A DNA stretch of 51,770 nucleotides, from contig JAILGE010000012.1 of the NCBI GenBank assembly GCA_024697065.1, forward strand, positions 1 to 51,770, written 5' to 3'. The notes beneath the pieces are model-generated. The model searched no databases. It had not been told where the DNA came from and saw only the letters and a list, made by a program, of their open reading frames with translations. The DNA is from Lachnospiraceae bacterium (GTDB lineage Bacteria > Bacillota > Clostridia > Lachnospirales > Lachnospiraceae). Below are positions 18,372 to 27,207 of the stretch, one piece after another; positions within the stretch are counted from its first letter, which is position 1, and each line of letters starts with the position of its first letter. Both the position numbers and the translations under genes were made by a program.

Positions 18372-20552
18372 TCAAACACTTTCAAGCGGAATAAAGAGTC
18401 TGCTTTCCTTCGTCTTCTTACCTACAGCATCCGCCGCTTTCTCTGCTCTCTTACAGAAATCTTCCTGACAACAATACCGCTTCGATCCCTTTTCCTTCTT
18501 CTTACGATACGTACCATCAGGCATCAGCTCATGTTTCTTCACGTTATCAGAGAACTGCAGATCCAGTATCTCCGTGAGTCTCGTTTTTAATCTCGGATCA
18601 TCAACAGGGAACATTATCTCCACTCTTCTCTCCAGATTCCTGGGCATCCAGTCGGCACTGGATAAGAATACTTCCGGCTCACAGTCATTGTCAAATATAA
18701 ATAGTCTTCCGTGTTCCAGATAGTCTCCCACTATGGAATAAACATGTATATTCTCGCTGACGGAAGGTATGCCCGTCTTCAGACAGCATATACCTCTCAC
18801 AAGCAGATCTATGCGCACACCTGCTGAAGACGCTTCATACAGCGCCGCTATCACATCCGGATCGCAGAGAGAATTCATCTTGGCTCTTATTCCCGCGCTT
18901 CTCCCTGCCAAGGCATGCTCTGTCTCGCGCCTGATCAGCTTTAACAGCTTCTTCTTGAGCCAAAGCGGTGCAAGCGACAGTCTGTTCCATCCAAGCGGTT
19001 CCGAATATCCGGAAAGCATATTGAATACTGCTGTAGCGTCTTCTCCCACCGGTTCCGCACATGTAAACATTCCGAAGTCGGTATAAAGCTTGGCCGTAGA
19101 ATCATTATAATTTCCGGTGGAAAGATGAACATAACGTCTTATGCCGTCATCCTCTTTTCTTACCACAAGACAGATCTTGCAATGAGTCTTGAGGCCCACC
19201 AGTCCGTATATAACGTGACAGCCCGCTTTTTCAAGCATCCTTGCCCAGCCGATATTATTCTCTTCATCGAAACGGGCCTTAAGCTCAACCAGTACCGTAA
19301 CCTGCTTTCCGTTCTCTGCAGCTCTTGCAAGAGCAAGCACTATAGGTGAATTACCGCTGACACGATAGAGCGTCTGCTTAATGGCAAGTACCGCCGGGTC
19401 CTCTGCCGCCTTTGATACAAATCTTACAACAGGCTCAAAAGACTGATAGGGATGATGTAAAAGTATGTCACCGTTTCTGATATCCTCGAAGATATCGGAA
19501 CCCGGAAGTATCTCCGGTACCTCTCTGGGAGGGACTTCTTTTCTCTTGAATTCCTCAAAACCCTTTATGCCATACACTTTCATCAGAAAAGTGAGATCGA
19601 GAGGCCCTGATATTTCATATATATCATCATCCGTAACTCTGAGTTCCTCTTTCAGGATCTCCAGAAGTCTTTTATCCACACCTTTCTCGGTCTCAAGACG
19701 GATGGCTTCTCCCCACTGTCTCTTCTTGAGCTGCTTCTCGATCTCGATGAGCAGATCCTCCGCCTCTTCCTCTTCTATATCCAGATCGGCATTTCTCATA
19801 ACACGGAAGGGAGATGCGGCGATGACATCATAGTTAAGAAACAGCTTTGCTATATTGCGCTCTATGATCTCTTCAAGACGTATGAACGTTCTGACATTTT
19901 GATCCCCGGTAACGCTTTGGGGAAATTCCACCAGTCTCGGAATACCTCCCGGCACCTGAACAACGGCAAAATCAATATCATGCTCAGTCTTGGCCTTCTT
20001 ATCCTTTTCAGCCCTCTTTCTTCCGTAGGCCTCCAGCCCGCCGCCTTTCTTTCTCTTAAGCAGCGCGCCGATATTAAGCGACTTATTCTTGATAAGCGGA
20101 AAAGGCCTTGATGAATCAACAGCCATAGGTGTGAGCACGGGGTAGATTCGCTCGGTAAAATATCTGTCGGCGAATTCTGCCATACTCTCCGTCATATCCT
20201 CATGATGCTCTATCATGAGAAGACCATGCTCTCTGCATAAGGGAGCAAGCTCTCCGTATGTGCTGTACTGTTTGGCTACGAAGTCATGAAGAGCGGGGTA
20301 GATCAGCTTTAACTGTGCTTCAGGCTTAAGACCTGCGATATCAGCCTTTCTGTAGTCTGCATGAACCATGTCTTTAAGCGATGCCACACGCACCATGAGA
20401 AACTCATCCAGATTGGATGCTGTTATGCTTAAGAATTTAAGCCTTTCAAACAAGGGTATCTCAGGATCGCCGGCTTCCGACAGACAGCGTTCATTAAATC
20501 TCAGCCATGATAATTCCCTGTTTATGTAATATTCCGTATTTGAATAATCCAT
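18372..20552 (-). CDS. ppk1: Polyphosphate kinase 1
   Basis: This 726-residue protein has the four-domain Ppk1 layout. The N-terminus is YINRELSWLRFNERCL. The head domain follows, then two phospholipase-D-like catalytic halves with the autophosphorylated His in LKTHCKI (about residue 457) and the second His in YLEHGRLFIFDN (about residue 610). The enzyme reversibly makes polyphosphate from ATP. It lies 19 bases downstream of ppx, so synthesis and degradation genes are cotranscribed. A Lys-rich segment (about 165-190) is inserted in the N-terminal region. No clear terminator follows. Confidence 0.96.
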   Translation of the reverse strand: MDYSNTEYYINRELSWLRFNERCLSEAGDPEIPLFERLKFLSITASNLDEFLMVRVASLKDMVHADYRKADIAGLKPEAQLKLIYPALHDFVAKQYSTYGELAPLCREHGLLMIEHHEDMTESMAEFADRYFTERIYPVLTPMAVDSSRPFPLIKNKSLNIGALLKRKKGGGLEAYGRKRAEKDKKAKTEHDIDFAVVQVPGGIPRLVEFPQSVTGDQNVRTFIRLEEIIERNIAKLFLNYDVIAASPFRVMRNADLDIEEEEAEDLLIEIEKQLKKRQWGEAIRLETEKGVDKRLLEILKEELRVTDDDIYEISGPLDLTFLMKVYGIKGFEEFKRKEVPPREVPEILPGSDIFEDIRNGDILLHHPYQSFEPVVRFVSKAAEDPAVLAIKQTLYRVSGNSPIVLALARAAENGKQVTVLVELKARFDEENNIGWARMLEKAGCHVIYGLVGLKTHCKICLVVRKEDDGIRRYVHLSTGNYNDSTAKLYTDFGMFTCAEPVGEDATAVFNMLSGYSEPLGWNRLSLAPLWLKKKLLKLIRRETEHALAGRSAGIRAKMNSLCDPDVIAALYEASSAGVRIDLLVRGICCLKTGIPSVSENIHVYSIVGDYLEHGRLFIFDNDCEPEVFLSSADWMPRNLERRVEIMFPVDDPRLKTRLTEILDLQFSDNVKKHELMPDGTYRKKKEKGSKRYCCQEDFCKRAEKAADAVGKKTKESRLFIPLESV

Positions 20553-20571
20553 AGACGATCACCCCCGCATA

Positions 20572-22119
20572 TCAGGTCCTTACTATCACAGGACGAATAC
20601 CGTATATCTCTTCAAAGAATACTGCCTTGTTCTTAAATCTTTCCTGTTCAAACAAAAAGTCATGCTTTGAATCAATGTTAATCTTAAGTTCTCCGTCGGC
20701 AAGCGTTGCATTTATCTTCTTTATCTTTTCTTTCTTGCCCTTATCCAGAGCATTGGCCAGCTGCAGTATAGCTGTTAGCTTCGCAATCTTAAGATACGAC
20801 TCCTTATCCATATCCACATGTTCCGTCATCTCACTATAGTATTCAAACGGCTCATGTATATATTTTACTATCGAAGCCACCATCATACGTTCTCTGTGTG
20901 ATATGCCTATGATCTCCGTATTCTCAATGATGGAATAGGAGCAGGCTCCCACATTCATCATATTTATATATTTTCCGCAATCCTGAAGCGTGGAAGCAAG
21001 TCTGAGCAGCAGCTTTTCTCTTGCTCCCATTCCATGCAATGACTTCATGCCGTCAAATATGGCTATCCCCGCTTTCTCTACAGCCGCCGCGTGTCTTCCC
21101 GATCCCTGATATCTCCTGCTTATCATTGCGGCACCCTGAAGGATATCAGCCTCAAAGTCATGAGCGATCTTGGTAAGATGCTTTGCTTCCGCATATTCGT
21201 AAGCTATACCGTCACAGAGTTCCGCGCCCGGTGCCCATACGGATTCTGCCTTAAAATCTCTTATAACGCGCTTTATCACCGCCACGGACATTTTAAGCAG
21301 TCCCACATTTTCTTCCGGCATCTCCAGGATATCTGCGGTTTCTTCATCACGTTTTTGTAACAATCCGTCAGCAAATGACAGAAAGCTCTCCGCAGATGCG
21401 GTCTCATCTTTACTCTCTGGCAATGCTTTCTTAAATCTGGGGGACAGATACTCATCCATGATTATGAGATTGGGAACCTCTCTGTCCTTTAAGAAAAGCT
21501 TATGAAACGTATGGAGCTGGCCTCCTATCATTTCATCAAGCAGATCCTCTAACTGAGTGGATCTGGGTCTTATCTCCGCTATACGCTCATTGAGCCTTAG
21601 CACCCCCAGTTTGAGCGACTGCGTAATGACAAGAGAGTCTTTATCAAAAAGGGACAGCTGTATGCTTCCGCCGCCTATATCGACAATGGCGGTTCCCTTC
21701 TCGATGACTTTATCGAACATGCGGCCCTTCGCCGCAATAGCTTTGTAATCAAGGAATCTCTGCTCGGAATTACTGAGCACTTCCACATCGATTCCCGTAC
21801 GGCTCTTGATCTGTCCGAGTATCATGGAAGTATTCTCTGTCTCACGTAAAGCGCTTGTTCCGTAAGCCTTATAGGCCGTGACTTTATAGCTCCTGCATAC
21901 GGATCTGAATTCCTCCAGTATGCGGAACACTTCTTCCATCTTTTTTAAACTTATTCTTCGGGTGAAATAGCTGTCATTGCCGAGGGCAATGCGATGCTTT
22001 AGCGAATCAACTTTTTTGATGCCGTTCTTGGGAGAGATCTCAAAGATCTTAAGGCTCATCTCATAGCTTCCCACATCTATCGCGGCAAACATACGGGTCT
22101 TCTTAGATTTTTCTGCCAT
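20572..22119 (-). CDS. ppx: Exopolyphosphatase / Ppx-GppA phosphatase
   Basis: This 515-residue protein has the ASKHA-fold ATPase-like N-terminus (AAIDVGSYEMSLKIFE), the phosphate-binding AIVDIGGGSIQLSLF motif (about 145-158) and a C-terminal HD-like helical domain. This matches exopolyphosphatases that also hydrolyse pppGpp. It is placed between a DUF815 ATPase gene (24-base gap) and ppk1 (19-base gap). With Rel in the same window, ppGpp and polyphosphate control are both present. Confidence 0.93.
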   Translation of the reverse strand: MAEKSKKTRMFAAIDVGSYEMSLKIFEISPKNGIKKVDSLKHRIALGNDSYFTRRISLKKMEEVFRILEEFRSVCRSYKVTAYKAYGTSALRETENTSMILGQIKSRTGIDVEVLSNSEQRFLDYKAIAAKGRMFDKVIEKGTAIVDIGGGSIQLSLFDKDSLVITQSLKLGVLRLNERIAEIRPRSTQLEDLLDEMIGGQLHTFHKLFLKDREVPNLIIMDEYLSPRFKKALPESKDETASAESFLSFADGLLQKRDEETADILEMPEENVGLLKMSVAVIKRVIRDFKAESVWAPGAELCDGIAYEYAEAKHLTKIAHDFEADILQGAAMISRRYQGSGRHAAAVEKAGIAIFDGMKSLHGMGAREKLLLRLASTLQDCGKYINMMNVGACSYSIIENTEIIGISHRERMMVASIVKYIHEPFEYYSEMTEHVDMDKESYLKIAKLTAILQLANALDKGKKEKIKKINATLADGELKINIDSKHDFLFEQERFKNKAVFFEEIYGIRPVIVRT

Positions 22120-22143
22120 TGTATCCCCCTTATCCCACTTTGA

Positions 22144-23460
22144 TCAGACCGTTCCTGCCTTCCCTCTCAAATGATCGATAAACTGTGTTGCAGTCCTTCC
22201 GGAGAATCCGTTATGGGTGATCTCCCATCTGTTGGCTTCCAGCCTCAGAGTCTCCTTATCCTTATCGATACCGTATCTGGCTGCCAGTTCTTCCACGATC
22301 TTAAAGAACTCCTCCTGCTCCGGAGATCCGTAATAGATACTGAGGCCGAAGCGTGCACACAGAGATATCTTTTCCTGCACAGTCTCATTTGCATGCTTGT
22401 CGTCATCTCTCTCTTCTCTGTCGCTGAAGTTCTCCCTTACCAGATGACGTCTGTTGGATGTGGCATATATGAGCACATTATCGGGTCTGCTCTCCAGGCC
22501 GCCTTCCAGTACAGCCTTTAAATATTTATATTCAACTTCGAATTCTTCAAAAGACAGATCGTCCATATATATGATGAAACGGTAATTCCTGTTCTTTAAT
22601 CTGTCTATCAAAGTATTGATCTCACTGTATTGATGCTTATAGACCTCTATCATCCTGAGGCCTCTGTCATAATACTCATTGAGTATCGCACGTATGCTGG
22701 AGGATTTACCGGTTCCCGCCTCTCCGTAAAGCAGGCAGTTATTTGCCTTCCGTCCTTCCAGAAAAGCTTCGGTATTATCTCGCAGCTGCTCTTTCTGAGA
22801 CTCGTATCCCACCAGATCGTCCAGAGAAGTGACGGCGATATTATAGATAGGATATACTTCCAGGGATTCCATGCGGCCGTTTCCGTTTGCGGCGACTCCG
22901 CCATTATCTGTCTTGCTTCCCACACGAAAAGCTTTATGAAGTCCGAAGACTCCCACTCCGCGTTTTTTATAGAATTCCTCAAGGAGATCCCTCATCTCTT
23001 CCGCGGATGCTGCTGTTGCCAGCTTCACCGACAGCTCGTTGATCTCCGACCTTATCACGGGATTGTATTTCATCCCGCTTCCTTTGGTAGGTTTATAATC
23101 CAGGTATTGTGTCTTATCTCCGAATACATCTTCCACACCGGGAGCGGAAAAGATATCTGTGGCAAACATCTCATGAAAGCAGTTAAGATCCTTCATTATC
23201 GCATCACGGATGGAGCCCTCCACTTTACCTCTTCTTTCTGAAGAAACAGTATAGGGATTCTCATCATAGACAAGAGCTTCCGTAAGGAGTCTGTGCCAGA
23301 GATTGCCCACATATCCTTCGTGTACGGCAAGTTCAAAAAGCTCGGAAGCCGCTTCAATAAGCTCATCCCCTATCTTTTCACTCCGATCTGTCGTCAGGGC
23401 ATACAGTTTCTCCGCAAGCCTGCCTTCTTTCGTATGTCTGTAGAATATCATCCTGCTCAT
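22144..23460 (-). CDS. DUF815-family AAA+ ATPase
   Basis: This 438-residue protein has Walker A LLYGEAGTGKSSSIRAIL (about 243-260) and Walker B FIIYMDDLSFEEFE (about 298-311). The downstream NVLIYATSNRRHLVRENFSDRE segment is the hallmark of DUF815 (PF05673) ATPases. The N-terminal half is helical and specific. The function of this family is not known to me; it may act on nucleic acid or as a chaperone. Its location between pheA and ppx-ppk1, with short gaps, places it in the polyphosphate unit. Confidence 0.85.
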   Translation of the reverse strand: MSRMIFYRHTKEGRLAEKLYALTTDRSEKIGDELIEAASELFELAVHEGYVGNLWHRLLTEALVYDENPYTVSSERRGKVEGSIRDAIMKDLNCFHEMFATDIFSAPGVEDVFGDKTQYLDYKPTKGSGMKYNPVIRSEINELSVKLATAASAEEMRDLLEEFYKKRGVGVFGLHKAFRVGSKTDNGGVAANGNGRMESLEVYPIYNIAVTSLDDLVGYESQKEQLRDNTEAFLEGRKANNCLLYGEAGTGKSSSIRAILNEYYDRGLRMIEVYKHQYSEINTLIDRLKNRNYRFIIYMDDLSFEEFEVEYKYLKAVLEGGLESRPDNVLIYATSNRRHLVRENFSDREERDDDKHANETVQEKISLCARFGLSIYYGSPEQEEFFKIVEELAARYGIDKDKETLRLEANRWEITHNGFSGRTATQFIDHLRGKAGTV

Positions 23461-23476
23461 TTTTATCGTTCACCTG

Positions 23477-24598
23477 TCAATAATTTCCGAGTATTCTCAT
23501 ATTTCTTGCTTCTTCCCTGAGTCCGCAAAGCGCATTCTTTACGCTGGGATCATTGAGATTGCCCTCAAAATCAAGGAAGAATCTGTATTCCCAATTCCGT
23601 CCCTCTATAGGACGGCTTTCGATCTTGGTCATATTAAGATCATTATATATGAAATGTGAAAGCATGTGATAAAGTGTTCCGCTTTCATGGGGTACTTCGA
23701 AGCAAAGACTTATCTTCTTCGCATCACGTACAAAGATCTTGCGGTTGCTTATCACGATGAAACGCGTGGTATTGGTATCGGACATGTTAACTCCTTTTTT
23801 TATGACATTAAGTCCGTATACCTCTGCCGCATGCTCACCTGCGATAGCAGCCTGAGTGATATCCTTATCCTCCGCAACCTTCCTTGCCGCAAAAGCATTA
23901 TTCTTCATCGACACCTGTTCCCATTCCGGATGCTCTCTGAGAAACTTTTCCGACTGCATAAGAGACTGGGGATGAGAATATACTGTCTTTATACTTTCAG
24001 TTGTTGTACCTTCCGTCCCGAGCAGGCAGTGTTCTATCCTGATCATCTGCTCACCAACGATATAATGCTCGAATTCCGCAAGCAGATCGTATATCTCGCT
24101 TACTATCCCGGCAGTAGAATTTTCTATGGGAAGGACTGCATATTCCGCGCTTCCCTCATCCAGTGCGAGCATTGCATTTCTAAAAGAATCGATATGGAAA
24201 AAATCCTCATTCTCATCAAAAAAGGCATGCGCAGCTTCCTCCGAATAGGATCCCTCCGCGCCCTGAAATACAACCCGTGCCTTTTTATTGAGTGAATCCA
24301 CCGGCATAAAGGGCAGGCTTCCGTGTGCATCCTGTGAAAGCCTTGAATACTGAAGTTTTCTGCTGGTACTCATAAGCTGCGAGAAAAGTTCCTGTACTCC
24401 CTGCCTGTATTCGGGTTCCTCTACCATCCCCGATACCGCCTTCAGCTTCTCATCTTCGCGCTTCTTGTCATATACATTCCGACCGCTCTCACGCTTGCTT
24501 TCCGCTACCAGTTCTGCCAGATGCATACGCTCTCTGTACAGATCAACTATCTGCTTATCGACTCTGTCGAGACTATTTCTGATTTCCGTTAATTCCAT
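23477..24598 (-). CDS. pheA: Bifunctional chorismate mutase / prephenate dehydratase (P-protein)
   Basis: This 373-residue protein joins an N-terminal AroQ chorismate mutase helix bundle (about 1-85), a prephenate dehydratase domain (about 108-285, with the TTRFIVIS motif) and a C-terminal ACT domain with the ESRP motif (KIESRPIEGRNWEYRF), which binds phenylalanine. It makes phenylpyruvate for phenylalanine synthesis and is expected to be feedback-inhibited. The ACT GALV motif reads GTLY here. GGAAAG precedes the ATG. It lies 36 bases after pyrI and 16 bases before the DUF815 gene. Confidence 0.95.
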   Translation of the reverse strand: MELTEIRNSLDRVDKQIVDLYRERMHLAELVAESKRESGRNVYDKKREDEKLKAVSGMVEEPEYRQGVQELFSQLMSTSRKLQYSRLSQDAHGSLPFMPVDSLNKKARVVFQGAEGSYSEEAAHAFFDENEDFFHIDSFRNAMLALDEGSAEYAVLPIENSTAGIVSEIYDLLAEFEHYIVGEQMIRIEHCLLGTEGTTTESIKTVYSHPQSLMQSEKFLREHPEWEQVSMKNNAFAARKVAEDKDITQAAIAGEHAAEVYGLNVIKKGVNMSDTNTTRFIVISNRKIFVRDAKKISLCFEVPHESGTLYHMLSHFIYNDLNMTKIESRPIEGRNWEYRFFLDFEGNLNDPSVKNALCGLREEARNMRILGNY

Positions 24599-24634
24599 AA
24601 CTTTCTTTCCGTAATTTCCAAATATATTTTGCGA

Positions 24635-25066
24635 TCACATCTTTTCAGAATTCTTCTCATCGCAATACTTGCATCTGTATACTTCCTTTTCCTGATCGGC
24701 CAGGTAGAAAATATGGGGGAGTTCCTGCTCAATGGATGTGATGCAGCGGGGATTTTTACAGCGCATTACATCCTTAAGCTCCTTTGGAAGCACAAGAGGG
24801 CGCTTCTCTAAGATCTCACCGTCCTTAACTACATTAACAGTGATGGTATGATCGATGACCGCGAGGACATCGAGATTGAGAAGATTGATATCACATTCAA
24901 CCTTGATGATATCCTTCTTTCCAAGCTTGCCGCTCCTTGCATTCTTGATGATGGCCACCATACAGTCGAGCTTATCGAGTCCCAGATGATAATAGATCGA
25001 CATTCCCTTACCTGCGGGGATATGATCAAGTACGAAACCTTCTTCTATCTTTCCAACATTCAGCAT
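24635..25066 (-). CDS. pyrI: Aspartate carbamoyltransferase regulatory subunit
   Basis: This 143-residue PyrI has the N-terminal nucleotide-binding domain and a C-terminal zinc domain with CKNPRC and CKYC, the four zinc ligands that hold the catalytic contact. It gives ATP/CTP allostery to the PyrB trimers. It follows pyrB by 16 bases, the standard pyrBI order. Confidence 0.95.
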   Translation of the reverse strand: MLNVGKIEEGFVLDHIPAGKGMSIYYHLGLDKLDCMVAIIKNARSGKLGKKDIIKVECDINLLNLDVLAVIDHTITVNVVKDGEILEKRPLVLPKELKDVMRCKNPRCITSIEQELPHIFYLADQEKEVYRCKYCDEKNSEKM

Positions 25067-25082
25067 GATCTTTTCCTTTCTT

Positions 25083-26036
25083 TTACTCTGCCAGTCCCAG
25101 TAATGTCATTATCAGCGCCATACGCACATATACGCCAAACTGCACCTGTTCGAAGTAAACCGCTCTCGGATCATCGTCCACGTCAACCGAGATCTCATTA
25201 ACACGGGGCAGCGGATGGAGAACCATCATATCCGGTCCCGCAAGAGCCATCTTATCCTTGTTCAGTACATAGAAATCCTTAAGTCTTACATAATCCTCTT
25301 CGTTGAAGAAACGTTCCCTCTGAACTCTGGTCATGTAGAGAAGATCAAGCTTGGGCAGGCTCTCCTCCAGTCTCTCCACTTCTTCAAATTCTACATTCAT
25401 CTCATTCAATTTCTCTCTGAGATAACTGGGAATCCTGAGTTCCTCCGGTGATATAAATATATATTTGTTATCCGGATATCTGAGCATTGCATTTACCAAT
25501 GAATGCACCGTACGTCCGAACTTAAGATCTCCGCAAAGTCCGATGGTGAATCCCGAAAGCTTACCCTTGAGTGATCTGATGGTCATCATATCCGTAAGTG
25601 TCTGGGTGGGATGCTGATGTCCACCGTCCCCCGCATTGATAACCGGGATCCGGGATCTCTCAGCCGCTACCATAGGTGCACCTTCTTTCGGATGACGCAT
25701 GGCACAGATATCAGCGAAACAGGATATTACCCTTATGGTATCCGATACGCTCTCACCCTTGGATGCAGAGGATGATTTTGCATCCGAGAATCCTATCACC
25801 TGTCCTCCCAGATTGAGCATGGCAGTCTCAAAGGAAAGTCTCGTTCTGGTGCTTGGCTCGTAGAAGCATGTTGCAAGCTTCTTCCTCTTGCAGACTTCCG
25901 CATATTTATCCGGATCATTCTTAATATCTTCCGCGAGATCGAAAAGCTTATCCAGCTCTTCAACCGAAAAATCCAATGGTGTCATAAGGTGTCTCAACAT
26001 TTTTCCGTTTTTTCCTATTCTCTGTTGCTGTTCCAT
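25083..26036 (-). CDS. pyrB: Aspartate carbamoyltransferase catalytic subunit
   Basis: This 317-residue enzyme has the carbamoyl-phosphate-binding STRTR motif ([13 protein letters not shown]), HPTQTL and DPRAVYFEQ. It makes carbamoyl aspartate, the second step of pyrimidine synthesis. The start is the ATG at 26036, with GGGAGG seven bases upstream. An in-frame TTG extension to 26102 would translate through a terminator hairpin and is rejected. Upstream lie a promoter, a short leader ORF and an intrinsic terminator. Confidence 0.97.
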   Translation of the reverse strand: MEQQQRIGKNGKMLRHLMTPLDFSVEELDKLFDLAEDIKNDPDKYAEVCKRKKLATCFYEPSTRTRLSFETAMLNLGGQVIGFSDAKSSSASKGESVSDTIRVISCFADICAMRHPKEGAPMVAAERSRIPVINAGDGGHQHPTQTLTDMMTIRSLKGKLSGFTIGLCGDLKFGRTVHSLVNAMLRYPDNKYIFISPEELRIPSYLREKLNEMNVEFEEVERLEESLPKLDLLYMTRVQRERFFNEEDYVRLKDFYVLNKDKMALAGPDMMVLHPLPRVNEISVDVDDDPRAVYFEQVQFGVYVRMALIMTLLGLAE

Positions 26037-26062
26037 GAGTACCTCCCTCACATTTTTTTCGT

Positions 26063-26092
26063 AAAAAAGGGAGAAACAAAACTGTTTCTCCC
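26063..26092 (-). terminator. Attenuator terminator in the pyrB leader
   Basis: On the minus strand GGGAGAAACA pairs perfectly with TGTTTCTCCC around a 4-base loop and runs into TTTTTT. It stands between the pyr promoter and the pyrB ribosome site, so it must be bypassed for pyrB expression. Confidence 0.85.
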
Positions 26093-26098
26093 TCGGTT

Positions 26099-26176
26099 TC
26101 AAATGTTAAAAAAGTGTAAATGACACTGAGTGTTTTGATATCTCTTCATGCTGTTTCCATGCATATATCCGTGCAT
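26099..26176 (-). CDS. Candidate pyrB leader peptide
   Basis: A 25-codon frame (begins [13 protein letters not shown], ends HLHFFNI) starts six bases after GGAG and stops six bases before the attenuator stem. It encodes a run of six T bases just before the stop. A ribosome following RNA polymerase closely would cover the 5' side of the terminator stem. This is the geometry of the E. coli pyrBI leader. Translation is not proven. Confidence 0.5.
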   Translation of the reverse strand: MHGYMHGNSMKRYQNTQCHLHFFNI

Positions 26177-26213
26177 CCTCATCTCCGTCAAAATCCTCTT
26201 GTCACTTCCACTT

Positions 26214-26242
26214 ATATTACCATACAGCGTCCTGTCTTTCAA
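26214..26242 (-). promoter_or_regulatory. pyrBI promoter
   Basis: TTGAAA, a spacer of exactly 17 bases and TAATAT lie about 175 bases upstream of pyrB. The predicted transcript carries the leader ORF and the attenuator. Confidence 0.7.
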
Positions 26243-26251
26243 TAAAAAACC

Positions 26252-27184
26252 TCAGCCGAAACCTACCACATCATTGACCGGTTTTGTTGATTTTTCAACG
26301 CTGATAGCGTGAAGAACAGGTCCTACTCCCTTGTAATCCGAGAAAAATTCCTTTGTAAGCTTTGCTTTTACTCTGACCCATTCCCGTTCATTTAAGCTGT
26401 CCACACCGTCATACTTGCATGCATAGCCCAAAAACTGCATATCATCAGCGCAGCATGTCATGGCCATACGTCCCGGTACAAAGTATCCTTTTTCAAATTT
26501 CTCCGGTTTAAGGACTATGGCATCAAATTCCAGCACCGTATCCTTGTATCTCTCCGCATGCTCCATGGCATCGATGTACCAGATGCCGTAAGTCTTCTCA
26601 TCAAGGAAGATCTTATCAGCCTTCAGATCATAGGGAAGATCCTCTTCGAATATCTCATTGATCTCACCCTTTGAATCCTCGAATATCACGTCAGCCGAAC
26701 CGTTCACCGCCTTGATATTGCGTCTGAAGGACGCAAGACTGTCTCTTACGTTATCACATCTGTTGAATATGATAAGCTCCGACTTGCGGATCATCTCAGC
26801 CACCAATGACTTCATATTGCTGTAGAATGTGGTAAACGTCGAAGCATCTATGCAGGTGATCTGCTGCTCAAGATTCCAGTGGAATGGCATGGTGAAATCC
26901 TTCATATTCCACATTCCGTTGTATTCTATGATGATACGCTCAGGATCCACTTCCTTCTCAAGAGCGATCAGATTCTCATTGGTGAAATCCTCCTCATCCT
27001 CGATGGTCTTAACCACCGTATTGGAGGCTTTGAGAACCCTGCTGTCATATTCCTCTTCTCCCTCTTCGCAGAGTATGAGAAGCGTCTTCCCCTTTATCTG
27101 AAAATAGGGCTGTGCCAGCGTGAATTTTATAAACTGTGTCTTACCGCTTTCAAGAAATCCGTTGATAACATATACAGGTTTCAT
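26252..27184 (-). CDS. COG0523-like GTPase with YcgQ-like C-terminal segment
   Basis: This 310-residue protein starts MKPVYVINGFLESGKT, a CobW-type P-loop at residues 9-16. It lacks the CxCC metal motif of classic COG0523 proteins; the equivalent region reads LCEEGEEEYD. NRCD (about 185-188) fits the NKxD guanine motif in modified form. Near residue 241 is RMAMTCCADDMQFLGY, followed by WVRVKAKL. This resembles the conserved C-terminal block of YcgQ/TIGR03943 (DUF1980) proteins, which pair with YcgR-type permeases. I infer a metal- or membrane-partner-related GTPase. It lies 23 bases downstream of a His-rich COG0523 GTPase, in the same operon. Confidence 0.7.
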   Translation of the reverse strand: MKPVYVINGFLESGKTQFIKFTLAQPYFQIKGKTLLILCEEGEEEYDSRVLKASNTVVKTIEDEEDFTNENLIALEKEVDPERIIIEYNGMWNMKDFTMPFHWNLEQQITCIDASTFTTFYSNMKSLVAEMIRKSELIIFNRCDNVRDSLASFRRNIKAVNGSADVIFEDSKGEINEIFEEDLPYDLKADKIFLDEKTYGIWYIDAMEHAERYKDTVLEFDAIVLKPEKFEKGYFVPGRMAMTCCADDMQFLGYACKYDGVDSLNEREWVRVKAKLTKEFFSDYKGVGPVLHAISVEKSTKPVNDVVGFG

Positions 27185-27207
27185 ATCCCCGATCCCTTTC
27201 CGATCCT

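Noticed and set aside
26037-26102. Longer PyrB starting at a TTG
   Set aside because: It would translate through the attenuator hairpin, and the ATG at 26036 has a strong ribosome site.
26093-26213. PyrR-binding loop in the pyrB leader
   Set aside because: I looked for the conserved PyrR loop sequence and did not find it, though a diverged site cannot be excluded by eye.
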